A stretch of 26,448 nucleotides of DNA, from the IMG/VR virus record IMGVR_UViG_3300021957_000248, positions 1-26,448 of that record. One strand, given 5' to 3'. Both the position numbers and the translations under genes were made by a program. Within the stretch, counting starts at the first letter, position 1. Each line of letters starts with the position of its first letter. Of the stretch, positions 7,795 to 16,525 are shown one piece after another. The DNA is from a virus. The notes under the pieces were generated by a model. It was not told where the DNA came from. It made no database searches and saw nothing but the letters and a program-made list of their open reading frames with translations.

Positions 7795-8336
7795 TATACT
7801 GCACCTCTCGACATAATACCTTTAGGTTGTTCTTGCTGTGGAGCTTCTTCCATAGGTTCTTCCGCTTCTGGTTCAATGTTCTCACGTATTTCTTGTAGGA
7901 TACCAGAGGTTGGCCCTTCCTGTTGAGCTTCTTTTTCCATAGCTGCCATAACCAGAGTTTTAAGACGCTCTTTCTCTTTCATAGTCTGAGCCTTCTCAGC
8001 ATCAAAGCTTGTCTCTCTTACCTCTATCCCATACTCAGACATAGCGGCCTTTATAAAAGAAGCTATAACAGGTGCAGCTAGAATACCAGCCTCAACAGTG
8101 TGTAAGCCTTTCATAGCTCCAGTCGATGTAATAGTCTTAACTATTCCACGTAGATCACCACCAATCTCAAATAAAACAGCTAAGTCTTCCATCTTCTCAT
8201 TGTCAGCTAAACTACTGATGTAGAAGTCTACTACCTCTGGAACCTTCACCATCTCTGGTGGTCTTTCCCAAGGAGAGTTCTTTGGTGTGTCTGTTAGAGA
8301 TTGGCCGGGAATAGCGGCTACCATTAAGTCTACCAT
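7794..8336 (-). CDS. Phage structural-region protein with C-terminal KGIMSR tail (180 aa), unknown function
   Basis: The N-terminus (AAIPGQSLTDTPKNSPWERP) resembles a family of marine phage virion-region proteins that I recognise only as uncharacterised. A hydrophobic or amphipathic centre (about residues 75-100, with HTVEAGILAAPVIASFIKAA) is followed by a charged helix. The C-terminus is Glu/Gln/Pro-rich and flexible, ending QPKGIMSRGAV. The lysozyme-domain protein upstream has a nearly identical KPKGIMNR peptide. The ATG at 8336 has AAGG eleven bases upstream; an alternative ATG four codons later is less well placed. The gene is coupled to the next one by TAATG. Confidence 0.68.
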   Translation of the reverse strand: MVDLMVAAIPGQSLTDTPKNSPWERPPEMVKVPEVVDFYISSLADNEKMEDLAVLFEIGGDLRGIVKTITSTGAMKGLHTVEAGILAAPVIASFIKAAMSEYGIEVRETSFDAEKAQTMKEKERLKTLVMAAMEKEAQQEGPTSGILQEIRENIEPEAEEPMEEAPQQEQPKGIMSRGAV

Positions 8337-8348
8337 TTTTATTGTACC

Positions 8349-8771
8349 TTATTTAGTAAATCCAGCGCCAAAGTAAAGTCCTACAATGGCTGATACGATG
8401 TGTGTGTCTAGGGGTGTAATAACAAAGCCTCGTGCAGATACCCACATAGTGCTTTCAGCGGGGCCAAACAACCAGTTCCAAAATCCACCATTCATTTCAG
8501 TGTACCCTACTATGACAGTAACTTCAGGATACCACACTGCTACTAGCTTTGGCAAGACAATAATTGCGAAAACTGCAGATAATGCGATTATTCTTCTAGT
8601 CCAAGCAAAGTGTTTGTCTGTCTTACCGTGTTCACGAGCCTGACTTGCAGCGCCTATCAAGGCTCTCTGTTGTTCAGCCTTGTTCTTATTAGACTGACCC
8701 CAGATAGACATTACTCCCCCCAACACCGTTGAGAAGAGCATAGTGATAAGTTCTAGGGGTAATCCGAACAT
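8349..8771 (-). CDS. Multi-span membrane protein, holin candidate (140 aa)
   Basis: Hydrophobic segments lie at about residues 1-24 (LELITMLFSTVLGGVMSIWG), 60-82 (RIIALSAVFAIIVLPKLVAVW) and 120-138 (THIVSAIVGLYFGAGF). A basic, soluble stretch (SNKNKAEQQR to KTDKHFAWTRR) separates the first two. Three spans in 140 residues, next to a lysozyme-domain gene, fit a phage holin, which would perforate the inner membrane at lysis. An internal virion membrane protein is the other option. It starts four bases after the lysozyme-domain stop, with GGG-containing purine runs rather than a strong ribosome-binding site in front of it. No direct holin signature is recognised. Confidence 0.6.
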   Translation of the reverse strand: MFGLPLELITMLFSTVLGGVMSIWGQSNKNKAEQQRALIGAASQAREHGKTDKHFAWTRRIIALSAVFAIIVLPKLVAVWYPEVTVIVGYTEMNGGFWNWLFGPAESTMWVSARGFVITPLDTHIVSAIVGLYFGAGFTK

Positions 8772-8775
8772 TACC

Positions 8776-10083
8776 CTACCCTACTGAAATAGAACGCATA
8801 CTATTAGAAGAGTCTAACCCAGAATAAGTTTTTTCTGGGTCACTAATAGAAGGTTTATATCTATGTACTTCTTCTCCGTCAGAGTCTAACCACACAAAAA
8901 CAGGTTCTTTCTTTGTACCCTCAACCGAGACTGTAGAAACTTCCTTAAACCCTTCTTGGCCTTTCATTAAATCATTATATTCCTTAGCGCGTCTTTTCGA
9001 TAAACCCTTACTAGATGTATATATAACTCTACCATTTTTATCTCTCATACGGTTTTCATTTTTATCTCTAGGTGACGCTAAGACAACAGAGGCTAATGAT
9101 CGCTTAGCAGCATCGAAATCTGGAGTATCTTGTGAGAGAGCATTTACAACACCTTCTGGTAAAGATCCTATATTTATATAAAGGGATAACACCCCAAACC
9201 TTTGATCTTCATTTAGACCTTCAAATACCTCTGAATATTGTTCCTTAGCGTTCTCATACAACCTGCTGTACACAGCTTTAGCTAAAACTCTACGATCTTG
9301 GTATTTCTCATCGTCTGGATTAAACCCTAAGCTTCTCGCTGTTTCTGGTAATACGCCAAAACCCAAAGTGTTAATACCTAAAGGATCTCTATGATCTTCT
9401 TCACCCTCTAATCCACCTATCTTATCAACAAAGAAGTTTGTAAAAGATAGGTTTTCTTCCGTGTCAGATCTACTTTCTGGCAAACCCATATCATCATCTG
9501 TCAGAGCTTCCGCTACAGGTCTATTCATAATACCTTTAGGCTTATCTAGCATCTCATTACTACGAGTATCTATACTAGGTGCATCAACAAGCGCTGGGCT
9601 GTCTCCCATCTCTGGCTGTCTACCTCTAGAGACAGGTGTGACCATAGGCTGAACTACATCCTGAGCTTCCCTAGCGTTATCTCTCATAGTCAGATCAGCA
9701 CCCTGCATATCAGCACCACTGAACATAGCAGTCCTAGCTGTCTCTGATAGTTGCCCTATAGGGGGTCTAGTTGCTTCCATCAGAGCGCTATTGATAGCTT
9801 CATTCATCTGCTCATCTTTGTAGAACATATCCAAGTTATCTAAGTAGTCTTGAATAAGGTTAGATTTTACAGGTGGGGCTTTCTTCATACTCTTCAAGTC
9901 ATACTGGTCAGCCTGTAGGCGAGCAAAGTCTTGTAGCATTGTTTGGTTTTCATCTTTAGCTTCTACAGGTTTAGGCTCTGTAGGTCTACTAATTATGGAC
10001 TCTGTGGGTGTAGTCTCTTCTTGCTCTGGAAGAACTTCTTGCAGAAAGCTTAGGGCATCAAAGGAAAATTGTACTTCGCTCAT
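8776..10083 (-). CDS. Lysozyme-domain virion protein or endolysin (435 aa)
   Basis: The C-terminal half carries a T4-lysozyme-like (GH24-type) muramidase domain at about residues 210-376. The probable catalytic set is E226 (GGLEGE), D233 (RDPLG) and T239 (NTLGFG), followed by LNEDQRFGVLSLYINIGSLP and GLSKRRAKEYNDLMKG, which fit the back part of that fold. The E-to-D gap is six residues instead of eight as in T4 lysozyme. The first 210 residues are polar and apparently unstructured, with a KPKGIMNR peptide at about 181-188. That long extension suggests a virion-associated lysozyme used at infection, although the holin candidate next door leaves an endolysin role open. I chose ATG 10083, one base from the previous stop and behind AAAGGGAC. 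The longer frame from 10296 overlaps the 701-residue gene and was rejected. Confidence 0.8.
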   Translation of the reverse strand: MSEVQFSFDALSFLQEVLPEQEETTPTESIISRPTEPKPVEAKDENQTMLQDFARLQADQYDLKSMKKAPPVKSNLIQDYLDNLDMFYKDEQMNEAINSALMEATRPPIGQLSETARTAMFSGADMQGADLTMRDNAREAQDVVQPMVTPVSRGRQPEMGDSPALVDAPSIDTRSNEMLDKPKGIMNRPVAEALTDDDMGLPESRSDTEENLSFTNFFVDKIGGLEGEEDHRDPLGINTLGFGVLPETARSLGFNPDDEKYQDRRVLAKAVYSRLYENAKEQYSEVFEGLNEDQRFGVLSLYINIGSLPEGVVNALSQDTPDFDAAKRSLASVVLASPRDKNENRMRDKNGRVIYTSSKGLSKRRAKEYNDLMKGQEGFKEVSTVSVEGTKKEPVFVWLDSDGEEVHRYKPSISDPEKTYSGLDSSNSMRSISVG

Positions 10084-10084
10084 T

Positions 10085-12190
10085 TTATCCGTCCCTTTCA
10101 CCAGTGATGGGGTTCCTACCTCTGAACCTATTACCCAAATAACCTTCGATAACGGCACTACCAAAATTACCCATAGCGCCCCAAAAACCAGAAGATTTAG
10201 CAGCACTTGCTGCCTGTTTAGCATCCTCTGATGATAGTTGTGCAATAGCAAGCTGGGTTGCTCTATCCGCATCATTGTTAGCAGACTGCCAAGCATAACT
10301 CATCATATCCCTAGTCTCTTGCATCATAGCACTAAACGCTAAGGCTGTCATATTAGTTGCAGCCGCCGCATCCGCACGATTAGCTTCATTGGTTGCTGCA
10401 GTATCTATAGTGGCAACTGTTTGATACCACGACGCATTAGCTTGCTCAATTATAAGCTGGTTACTAGCATTGAATCTTTCACGCTCATCTACCATCTTCT
10501 TATTGAACTGCTCAATAGCGTTTGTTTCACCAGCATTAAACCTATTCTGAGCATTAGCTTGTTCAGAGTTAAACATACTAAGTGATGAACTTAGATTATC
10601 ATAGAACTGGTCAACCTGTATCTTATTAGATGCGTTAAACTGTTTAGCCGCATTTTCAGCTGCTTGGTCAGACAACAAAGCATTAGCACGTTGTTGGGCC
10701 TTAAATACATTAGTCTGTTGCTCATTCTCTAAGTTCTGCATATCCATCTGTAGGAATGCATTAGCTTGCTGTATAGCCGCCTGTTGACGGTTATTTAAAT
10801 TAGCTGTGTCCATCTGAGTCATTGCTGCAGCATCAGACAACACCTTAGCATTAGCTGCATCTAAGTTAGCTAGGTCTACTGACTGAGCTAGACGGGCATT
10901 CTCTAAAGCAATCTGTTGCTCTGCAGTGAAGTTCATATTAGCTATATCAGAGATCTTAGCTGCATTAGCTACACGAGTCTGAAACTCTTGGTTAAACTCT
11001 AGGTTGAGAAACTCAGCACGTTGCTGTGCAGCAAACATAGCAGACTGTTGCTTATTAGATAAATTCTGTAACTCAAAGCTTGCTGCAGTCTTAGCATCCT
11101 GAGAAGCTATAGGAATAGCGCTCTCCATTGCCGCCTGTACAATAGCCATACCAGCCATACTAGAAGAACTAAGACCCCTAGCCGCTAGTGCCGCTGATGC
11201 CGCTCTCATAGCTCCTGCAGCCCAAGCTGGTGGGTTCTTACCTTCAAAGTCTTCCATAAGACCGCTTAACTGGCCTTGGACTGTAGCATCAGAAGAGGGT
11301 GCGCCTGTAGCCGCCTCAAAGCTTGTCTCTTCCTTTACACGATCCATATCGACAGAAGATCCTGAGATCATCTCACCGTCTTCTACCTTACGTTTATCAG
11401 GTGCCTTAACTGTTTGTGCGGCTGTAATCTGTGCTGCAGTTAAACCTAGTTGAGCTAACTCATCAGGGTTCATAGTCGCAGCTTTAGCTAGAGCCTCGTC
11501 ACTAGGTAGCCCAGTTGCTGCAGTTAAGGAATCTAAAGTTTTCTGAACCTCATCTGTAACTGTAACGGCTTCAACTGTAGGGGCGGATTTCTTTTCTGGG
11601 GCTACTACGTCTGCTTCTGTTTCTGCAGTTGTTGCAGTTGCCTTCTCAGCATCTCCAACCTCACCAGTGCCCTCAGCAATGGTTTGTTTATCATCTGTAG
11701 CTATCTTCTCTACGTCTGTTTTAGTAGTTAAAGACTCAGGATCATTTATGGCTGCAGATGTCATCTCCACATTAGAGGGCATCTCAGTAGTTTTAAATGA
11801 AGTCTCTGCACCTTGAAGAGCTTCTTGGGCATTTCTTAACCTAGTCTCAGCCTCAGTGACCTTTGTTACTAGAGATGCATCTTCTGGATTAGCGGCTTGA
11901 GCATCTCTAGCGGCCTGTAAAGCTTCTTGAGCATCAGCCACACGTTTCTGTGCGGCATCTAGTTTAGCTTGTCCACCCTCGTTAAAACCTTTTACATACA
12001 TACCATTATTAGCTTTAACTGGTTGAGGGTTTAAAACACGCATAGCTTGCTCTGTTGCATTACCTAGTTTAGCTTGATAAGCAGGATTAGATGCAATAAC
12101 TCTACGCTGTTCATCACCTTGCATACCAGCTAACTCAGGCACAATCTTGCCTCTCTGCTCTGGTGTAAATCCTAAGAAACGTTTTGCCAT
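10085..12190 (-). CDS. Ala/Gln/Asn-rich coiled-coil structural protein (701 aa), internal virion protein candidate
   Basis: The N-terminus (MAKRFLGFTPEQRGKIVPEL) is followed by a heptad-like coiled coil at about residues 75-135 and an acidic Thr/Glu/Ala-rich linker to about 300. From about 360 to 640 runs a long helical array with a loosely repeated unit of the form NLxNxQQxAxxxAQxRAxxL, seen for example as NLSNKQQSAMFAAQQRAEFL and NLNNRQQAAIQQANAFL. Near the end is KSSGFWGAMGNFGSAVIEGY, a hydrophobic segment that could touch membrane. No enzyme motif is visible. The repeats suggest a long rod or a multimeric channel. Its place before the lysozyme-domain gene parallels T7 gp14-gp16 order, so an ejected internal protein is the leading inference. 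AAGGAA precedes the ATG. Confidence 0.7.
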   Translation of the reverse strand: MAKRFLGFTPEQRGKIVPELAGMQGDEQRRVIASNPAYQAKLGNATEQAMRVLNPQPVKANNGMYVKGFNEGGQAKLDAAQKRVADAQEALQAARDAQAANPEDASLVTKVTEAETRLRNAQEALQGAETSFKTTEMPSNVEMTSAAINDPESLTTKTDVEKIATDDKQTIAEGTGEVGDAEKATATTAETEADVVAPEKKSAPTVEAVTVTDEVQKTLDSLTAATGLPSDEALAKAATMNPDELAQLGLTAAQITAAQTVKAPDKRKVEDGEMISGSSVDMDRVKEETSFEAATGAPSSDATVQGQLSGLMEDFEGKNPPAWAAGAMRAASAALAARGLSSSSMAGMAIVQAAMESAIPIASQDAKTAASFELQNLSNKQQSAMFAAQQRAEFLNLEFNQEFQTRVANAAKISDIANMNFTAEQQIALENARLAQSVDLANLDAANAKVLSDAAAMTQMDTANLNNRQQAAIQQANAFLQMDMQNLENEQQTNVFKAQQRANALLSDQAAENAAKQFNASNKIQVDQFYDNLSSSLSMFNSEQANAQNRFNAGETNAIEQFNKKMVDERERFNASNQLIIEQANASWYQTVATIDTAATNEANRADAAAATNMTALAFSAMMQETRDMMSYAWQSANNDADRATQLAIAQLSSEDAKQAASAAKSSGFWGAMGNFGSAVIEGYLGNRFRGRNPITGERDG

Positions 12191-12201
12191 CTATTTTTTC
12201 C

Positions 12202-12450
12202 TTACTTGCCTACTTGCATCCATACGGCAGTAGCTATGAATGTCAGTACTGCAACTGTTCCTAATTGTACTAAAGTTTTCCAAATACTTTTCTTTGTGTC
12301 TCTCCAAGAGTCCAACAAACTACGTAGCTCTTTAATGTCACTAGCTGCATCCATATCAGATAAGCCTAAATCACACAAGGCTTGTCTAGCGCCCTTCTTA
12401 GCAGCTCTGTCAAGCATTTCTTCTAACTGTTCTGGTGTAAAGTCAGACAT
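12202..12450 (-). CDS. Small C-terminally membrane-anchored phage protein (82 aa)
   Basis: A charged amphipathic N-terminal part (LEEMLDRAAKKGARQALCDL) and a GLSDMDAASDIKELRSLLDSW segment lead to one membrane span at about residues 60-79 (LVQLGTVAVLTFIATAVWM). The pattern of GARxxLxxLGLxDxDAxxDIxxLRxLLDxWR resembles the DUF6127 group that I recall from alphaproteobacterial phages and prophages; this would fit the proposed host. Function is unknown. A lysis accessory role or a second holin-like role is possible, since no other single-span protein is nearby. Its start overlaps the stop of the preceding glycine-rich gene (TAATG). Confidence 0.72.
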   Translation of the reverse strand: MSDFTPEQLEEMLDRAAKKGARQALCDLGLSDMDAASDIKELRSLLDSWRDTKKSIWKTLVQLGTVAVLTFIATAVWMQVGK

Positions 12451-13211
12451 TATAAGTTTACCGTATATGTTCCGGGGTTAGTATAAGTGTAAGTTGACCC
12501 ACCTACAGTAATAGAAACTCTTCCAGTAGCACCATTAGCACCAGTTGTACCACCGTTGGGATCAACACCACCAGTACCTTTAGCGCCTACTACAATAGTT
12601 AATACTGATCCTGTATAGATATTAACTGAGGAAGTACCTTGATTTCTGTCTGCCGCAGAACCCCCAGCACCAGCGGGGTCTGTGTTGTATACTGAACCAA
12701 AGAAGTTTGTTTGTCTACGGCCTCCACCGCCACCGCCACCTGCGCCATACGATGTTGCAGGAGCAGCAAATCCGTTTTGTTGCTTATTGGAGTCAGCGCC
12801 ACCAGCACCAAATGCACTAGCCTCACCACTACTATCACCGCTATGGTTGAGAGAGCTTGCAGCGCCACCTGTGGCACCAGTAGAAGTTCTTCCTAAAAGA
12901 GTGGTACCTGAGTGAGTAATAGTAAAACTACTGTTACCGCCATTACCACCGTCAACTAGACCCCCAGTGTTGCCGCCGTTATGCATACCGCCACCGCCGC
13001 CGCCACCACCGCCGATTACATCGAAGGAGACAGACTCAACTGAGTTACTACCATACCATTCAGCAAAGTTCATACCTGTTGCAGAACCTTTACTAATTAA
13101 ACCTCTTATATCAGAATCATTAAGTGAAACAGTAGTTCCACTTACACCTGACCCAGCTGCCTCTACGTGCATCTGATTAAGAGAGATAGCTCCTGATGAA
13201 GGTAATGCCAT
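12450..13211 (-). CDS. Glycine-rich tail tip / adhesin-like protein (253 aa)
   Basis: The N-terminal 55 residues (MALPSSGAISLNQMHVEAAG to FAEWYG) form a conserved-looking module that I associate with tail proteins of marine phages. The remainder is a glycine-rich domain: nine consecutive glycines at 67-75, a seven-glycine run near 158-164 and many GGN/GAGG clusters. It ends with a beta-type closing segment (GRVSITVGGSTYTYTNPG). Polyglycine-rich sandwich domains of this kind form receptor-binding tips in T-even gp38 adhesins. An adhesin or fibre-tip role is therefore likely by analogy, but the specific receptor is unknown. It directly follows the tail fibre gene, with AAAGGAC before its ATG. 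Confidence 0.76.
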   Translation of the reverse strand: MALPSSGAISLNQMHVEAAGSGVSGTTVSLNDSDIRGLISKGSATGMNFAEWYGSNSVESVSFDVIGGGGGGGGGMHNGGNTGGLVDGGNGGNSSFTITHSGTTLLGRTSTGATGGAASSLNHSGDSSGEASAFGAGGADSNKQQNGFAAPATSYGAGGGGGGGRRQTNFFGSVYNTDPAGAGGSAADRNQGTSSVNIYTGSVLTIVVGAKGTGGVDPNGGTTGANGATGRVSITVGGSTYTYTNPGTYTVNL

Positions 13212-13222
13212 TACTTAGTCCT

Positions 13223-14971
13223 TTAAGGTGTTAGAGCGCCATAAGCAGTTATATTGCCTTCTACAGTAAGGTTACCATTAGAATCTAGTTGCATCCTACA
13301 GGTGCCACCAGTAAGAAATTTTAGAGAAGTTCCTGACTGTTGAATTTCCCAAGTGCCTAAGTCAAGTTTAGAGGCTTGTACGGTTGAGTTAGGGTCAGTG
13401 GAAAAAGCACCAGTAGAACTATTATAAGATATACCGCCACTAGCTGATAAAGCCTCTCTAGCTGGAGTTGTAACTCTATCGTCTGTAAAATAAAGATTAC
13501 TAGAGCCTTCTGATAAACTATCAGTGTCCTGATTACTTAAATCACTAACTGTTCCAGTTACATCCCCGGTCAAATCTCCTTCGAAAGTAGAGGCGACAAC
13601 AGTACCTGCAGTACCAGTAAAAACTTCACTACTGTTTGTTGCATCTGGTATAAAGGTAAATTTACCTTCACTATCATCGAAACCAAAGAAACCTAGTTTA
13701 GCATCGGTTCCATTATGCCAGTTAAACTCAATACCACGATCTTTGTTATCATCTGCAGTAGGTGCGGTATCACCACCTAGTGTAAAAATAGGATCAGCTA
13801 CAGTTACAGTTGTACTGTTCACTGTTGTTGTAGTACCACCTACAGTAAGATCACCGTCTAATGTGAGATTATTAAAAGTTACATCATCAGTTGTACTTAC
13901 TGCCTGACCAATCGAAACCTCTCCATCAGTAATAGATACACCAGTTCCACCACTGAAATGCGCTCTAGTATCTGTAGCACTTGGCCCAGTGTAAGTAATA
14001 GCACCTGTACTACTGTCATAAGCTAAAGAACCGTCACCACCAGAGTCCGTAACAGAGATAGCACCTTTTGCTGCAGTATCTGCCCTAGTAGACGTATAGT
14101 AAAGATTAGTAGAACCTTCTGATAAATCATCAGTGTCGTGATTAGATAGACTTGAGACTGTACCAGTTAGTGCAGCATCTGACCCATCTGTACCATTCTG
14201 AAGAACTACGGTTCCATCTGTAGCTAATACGTCACCGTTTACGTTACCTGTTAGTAATCCTGAGAAACCACCGTTACCTGTCACTGTACCTGTAAAAGTA
14301 GAGGGGGGAGTTACAGCAAACAAACCAGTATTAGTAGCATTGCTAAAAGATACATTACCAGCAACAGTTAAATCGTTATCTAAAGTTGCAGCAAGTGTTA
14401 CATCTAGAGTACCTTGAAAGTCAGCATTAGCATCACTAAATACCACCGCATCTGTAGTACCAGATCTGATAGTCATATTGCCAGATGCATTATTTAAACT
14501 ACCAAAGTCAGAACCTGCATCTTTTAGAAGAATGTTACCGCCAGCTACATCTAATGTTATATCACCAGCGACATCTACAAGAAGGTTACCTGATGAAACA
14601 TCTAACTCATTATCTGTAAGGGTCATATAACCACTACTACCAGCTACTACAGTATCCCCATCAAGAGTAGCCGCTGAGACAGTAGAGCCAAATCTACCAT
14701 TTTTAAATCTGGCACTAGACGTTGAACCACCAAGATCTATAGTGTTATCACCATTAGGTAACACTTGAGTTGAGTTTACCGTAATTTGTCCTGCAGGGCC
14801 AACCTTCTCAATAGGCGCTCCTGAGTCAGATAAACTAGGATCGTGATTATGACCAGATGCACCAGTGAAAGCAGATTGAACAGCATTAAACTCAGCATTA
14901 ATGTCATCAGCATCAATAGCTTCACCATTAGCTATCTGACCTGTAGTATCTTGTCTTGTATATCCTGCCAT
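13223..14971 (-). CDS. Tail fibre protein (582 aa)
   Basis: The N-terminus (MAGYTRQDTTGQIANGEAID to ASGHNHD to GPAGQI) is a virion-attachment module common in short-tailed marine phages. The rest is Thr/Asp/Gly-rich beta repeat sequence of the trimeric-fibre type, with elements such as DGDTVVAGS, NTIDLGGSTSSARFKNGRF and DLTVGGTTTTVNST. A longer unit occurs twice: LSNHDTDDLSEGSTNLYYT and LSNQDTDSLSEGSSNLYFT, each followed by a YNSSTGA or YDSSTGA element. No chaperone or peptidase domain is seen at the C-terminus. It lies between tail tubular protein B and the glycine-rich adhesin, consistent with a fibre on the tail hub. AAGGAC precedes the ATG at good spacing. Confidence 0.85.
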   Translation of the reverse strand: MAGYTRQDTTGQIANGEAIDADDINAEFNAVQSAFTGASGHNHDPSLSDSGAPIEKVGPAGQITVNSTQVLPNGDNTIDLGGSTSSARFKNGRFGSTVSAATLDGDTVVAGSSGYMTLTDNELDVSSGNLLVDVAGDITLDVAGGNILLKDAGSDFGSLNNASGNMTIRSGTTDAVVFSDANADFQGTLDVTLAATLDNDLTVAGNVSFSNATNTGLFAVTPPSTFTGTVTGNGGFSGLLTGNVNGDVLATDGTVVLQNGTDGSDAALTGTVSSLSNHDTDDLSEGSTNLYYTSTRADTAAKGAISVTDSGGDGSLAYDSSTGAITYTGPSATDTRAHFSGGTGVSITDGEVSIGQAVSTTDDVTFNNLTLDGDLTVGGTTTTVNSTTVTVADPIFTLGGDTAPTADDNKDRGIEFNWHNGTDAKLGFFGFDDSEGKFTFIPDATNSSEVFTGTAGTVVASTFEGDLTGDVTGTVSDLSNQDTDSLSEGSSNLYFTDDRVTTPAREALSASGGISYNSSTGAFSTDPNSTVQASKLDLGTWEIQQSGTSLKFLTGGTCRMQLDSNGNLTVEGNITAYGALTP

Positions 14972-14983
14972 TTTAGTTTGTCC

Positions 14984-16525
14984 TTACTGTCTTTCGTTAG
15001 TTCTAAATTCTAACACTGCAGTGTCTAATTTAAATGTTGGGTTAGTAGAGTCATCTTCATACCTAATTGAAACCGTCTTACCACTACCTAGCGCAAATGT
15101 TTCATAAATCCTGTCAGCAAAACTACCATAGGTAGATGTATTGTAAATAGAAGTCGGAGCGCCATATAAAGATACTGCACCCGCCGTACTTACAAGAGTG
15201 CTTGTAGGGGGATCAATCGTAGTACCTTTTCCTTGACCAGCAAAATCATATGATAAGTTTATATCTAAACTAAGTACGGCTGTGGGTTCTACATAGGTAG
15301 TAACTCTGTAAAAAGTTTTTCTTATTTGAGGATCTTGAATGGGCATATAAGGAGATTCATAAACACACCTTATGTTTTCAGAGTCAAAACTAGATCCAAA
15401 CTCCATCTTATAAACGTATCCTGAGTCATTACCAAATACGATAGTTTCAGAGTTTCCAGTAATTTGGCTGTCAGATACGTTTACCTTCATCCCCCTTAAT
15501 GTAGCCCAAGCTATAGAGTCTGCGCCTTGAGCGGAAAACTTTGTTGCAAGTAGTCCGGGTGATAAGTCTGAGGGAGTAGCTGCGTTATAACCAAATATTC
15601 TATACTGGGCTTTTTCCCTTATAACTAAAGAGGAAAAATTATTAGCAAGTTTTAGAAAATACTCTGTATCTTTTTTAATAGGGGCAGATGCAACAGCTAA
15701 ACCGAAATCACCAATTCTATCAGTAGCAGATAATAACCTAATCCCATCAGAGGATAGGTACATAATATCTCCACCAACTTCTTGAATAGTCTCTTTTGCA
15801 GTACAACCAATATCCAGTGTTATAGGAGATAAATTAAAATCTGAAACACTATTACCGACAAGCTTATGTATAGACCTTTTAGTAAAAATTATAAGCTGAT
15901 CTCTAAATACTTTTAAGCCCTCTATTTCAGAACCTAGAGAAAGGCTACCAGCACCATTAGCTGCAGAAAAATCTGTTTCATCAAAGGGGGCGCTGAATAC
16001 AAGGTTAGCACCACTAGCAAAGAAAAAATGATTTTTAAAGAACTCTGTATCTGATGATGCAGCAATGTCTGGAGAGTTAGAAGCTGATAAAAAAGTAAAG
16101 GTGTCATCAGTGTCATTATAAATAGATGGAAAGTTAACTCCATCCACTAATATAGTTTTCTTTTTACCGCCCAATGTGACATCAACAAAACGAACTCTTT
16201 GGCCTAAAGAAGCAGCGGTTCCTCTTAAAGTCCACCCACTTCCTTGACTTTCGTAGTATTTAGTAACACCACCATCAGCCCTAGCCGCTAAAACAAAGTT
16301 AAGACCTAATACCTTAGTAAGTAAAACATCCCCTGACCCCGGTAAAACTGTTGTATCAAACTTAGTAAAACCTTTTACTTTAGAGTACCCCCCACTTGTA
16401 GATGGTTCAAAGTTCTCTAAAATAGAGGCTGATCCTACAGCATTCACACCCTGTTGAAGAGGGCTTAGGTTTGAAATAAGACCCCCTTTAAATTCTATAG
16501 GAAATGTTTGATACTGTATAGCCAT
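14984..16525 (-). CDS. Tail tubular protein B (T7 gp12-like nozzle)
   Basis: 513 residues, start overlapping the preceding stop (TAATG). The opening FPIEFKGGLISNLSPLQQG, then GSASILENFEPSTSGGYSKV and KGFTKFD, is the recognisable start of podovirus nozzle proteins, which form the distal tail tube. The body is beta-rich, with LFxKxSIHKLVG-like and DIMYLSSDGIRLLSATDR segments that fit the propeller-like part of the nozzle. T7 gp12 is longer (about 790 residues), so this is a compact version. It directly follows the gp11-like gene, the classic order. Local base composition is low in GC (about 27% in one counted 60-base line near 15601). Confidence 0.87.
   Translation of the reverse strand: MAIQYQTFPIEFKGGLISNLSPLQQGVNAVGSASILENFEPSTSGGYSKVKGFTKFDTTVLPGSGDVLLTKVLGLNFVLAARADGGVTKYYESQGSGWTLRGTAASLGQRVRFVDVTLGGKKKTILVDGVNFPSIYNDTDDTFTFLSASNSPDIAASSDTEFFKNHFFFASGANLVFSAPFDETDFSAANGAGSLSLGSEIEGLKVFRDQLIIFTKRSIHKLVGNSVSDFNLSPITLDIGCTAKETIQEVGGDIMYLSSDGIRLLSATDRIGDFGLAVASAPIKKDTEYFLKLANNFSSLVIREKAQYRIFGYNAATPSDLSPGLLATKFSAQGADSIAWATLRGMKVNVSDSQITGNSETIVFGNDSGYVYKMEFGSSFDSENIRCVYESPYMPIQDPQIRKTFYRVTTYVEPTAVLSLDINLSYDFAGQGKGTTIDPPTSTLVSTAGAVSLYGAPTSIYNTSTYGSFADRIYETFALGSGKTVSIRYEDDSTNPTFKLDTAVLEFRTNERQ

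Noticed and set aside
10084-10296. Upstream extension of the lysozyme-domain gene, encoding a hydrophobic stretch (VLLNLLVFGALWVILVVPL)
   Set aside because: The extension lies wholly within the 701-residue gene in another frame. The ATG at 10083 has a good ribosome-binding site and sits one base from the previous stop, so the hydrophobic stretch is most likely an accidental reading.
12682-13176. Open + strand frames rich in proline opposite the glycine-rich gene
   Set aside because: Poly-proline is simply the antisense of glycine codons. The frames lack ribosome-binding sites and oppose a well-supported gene.
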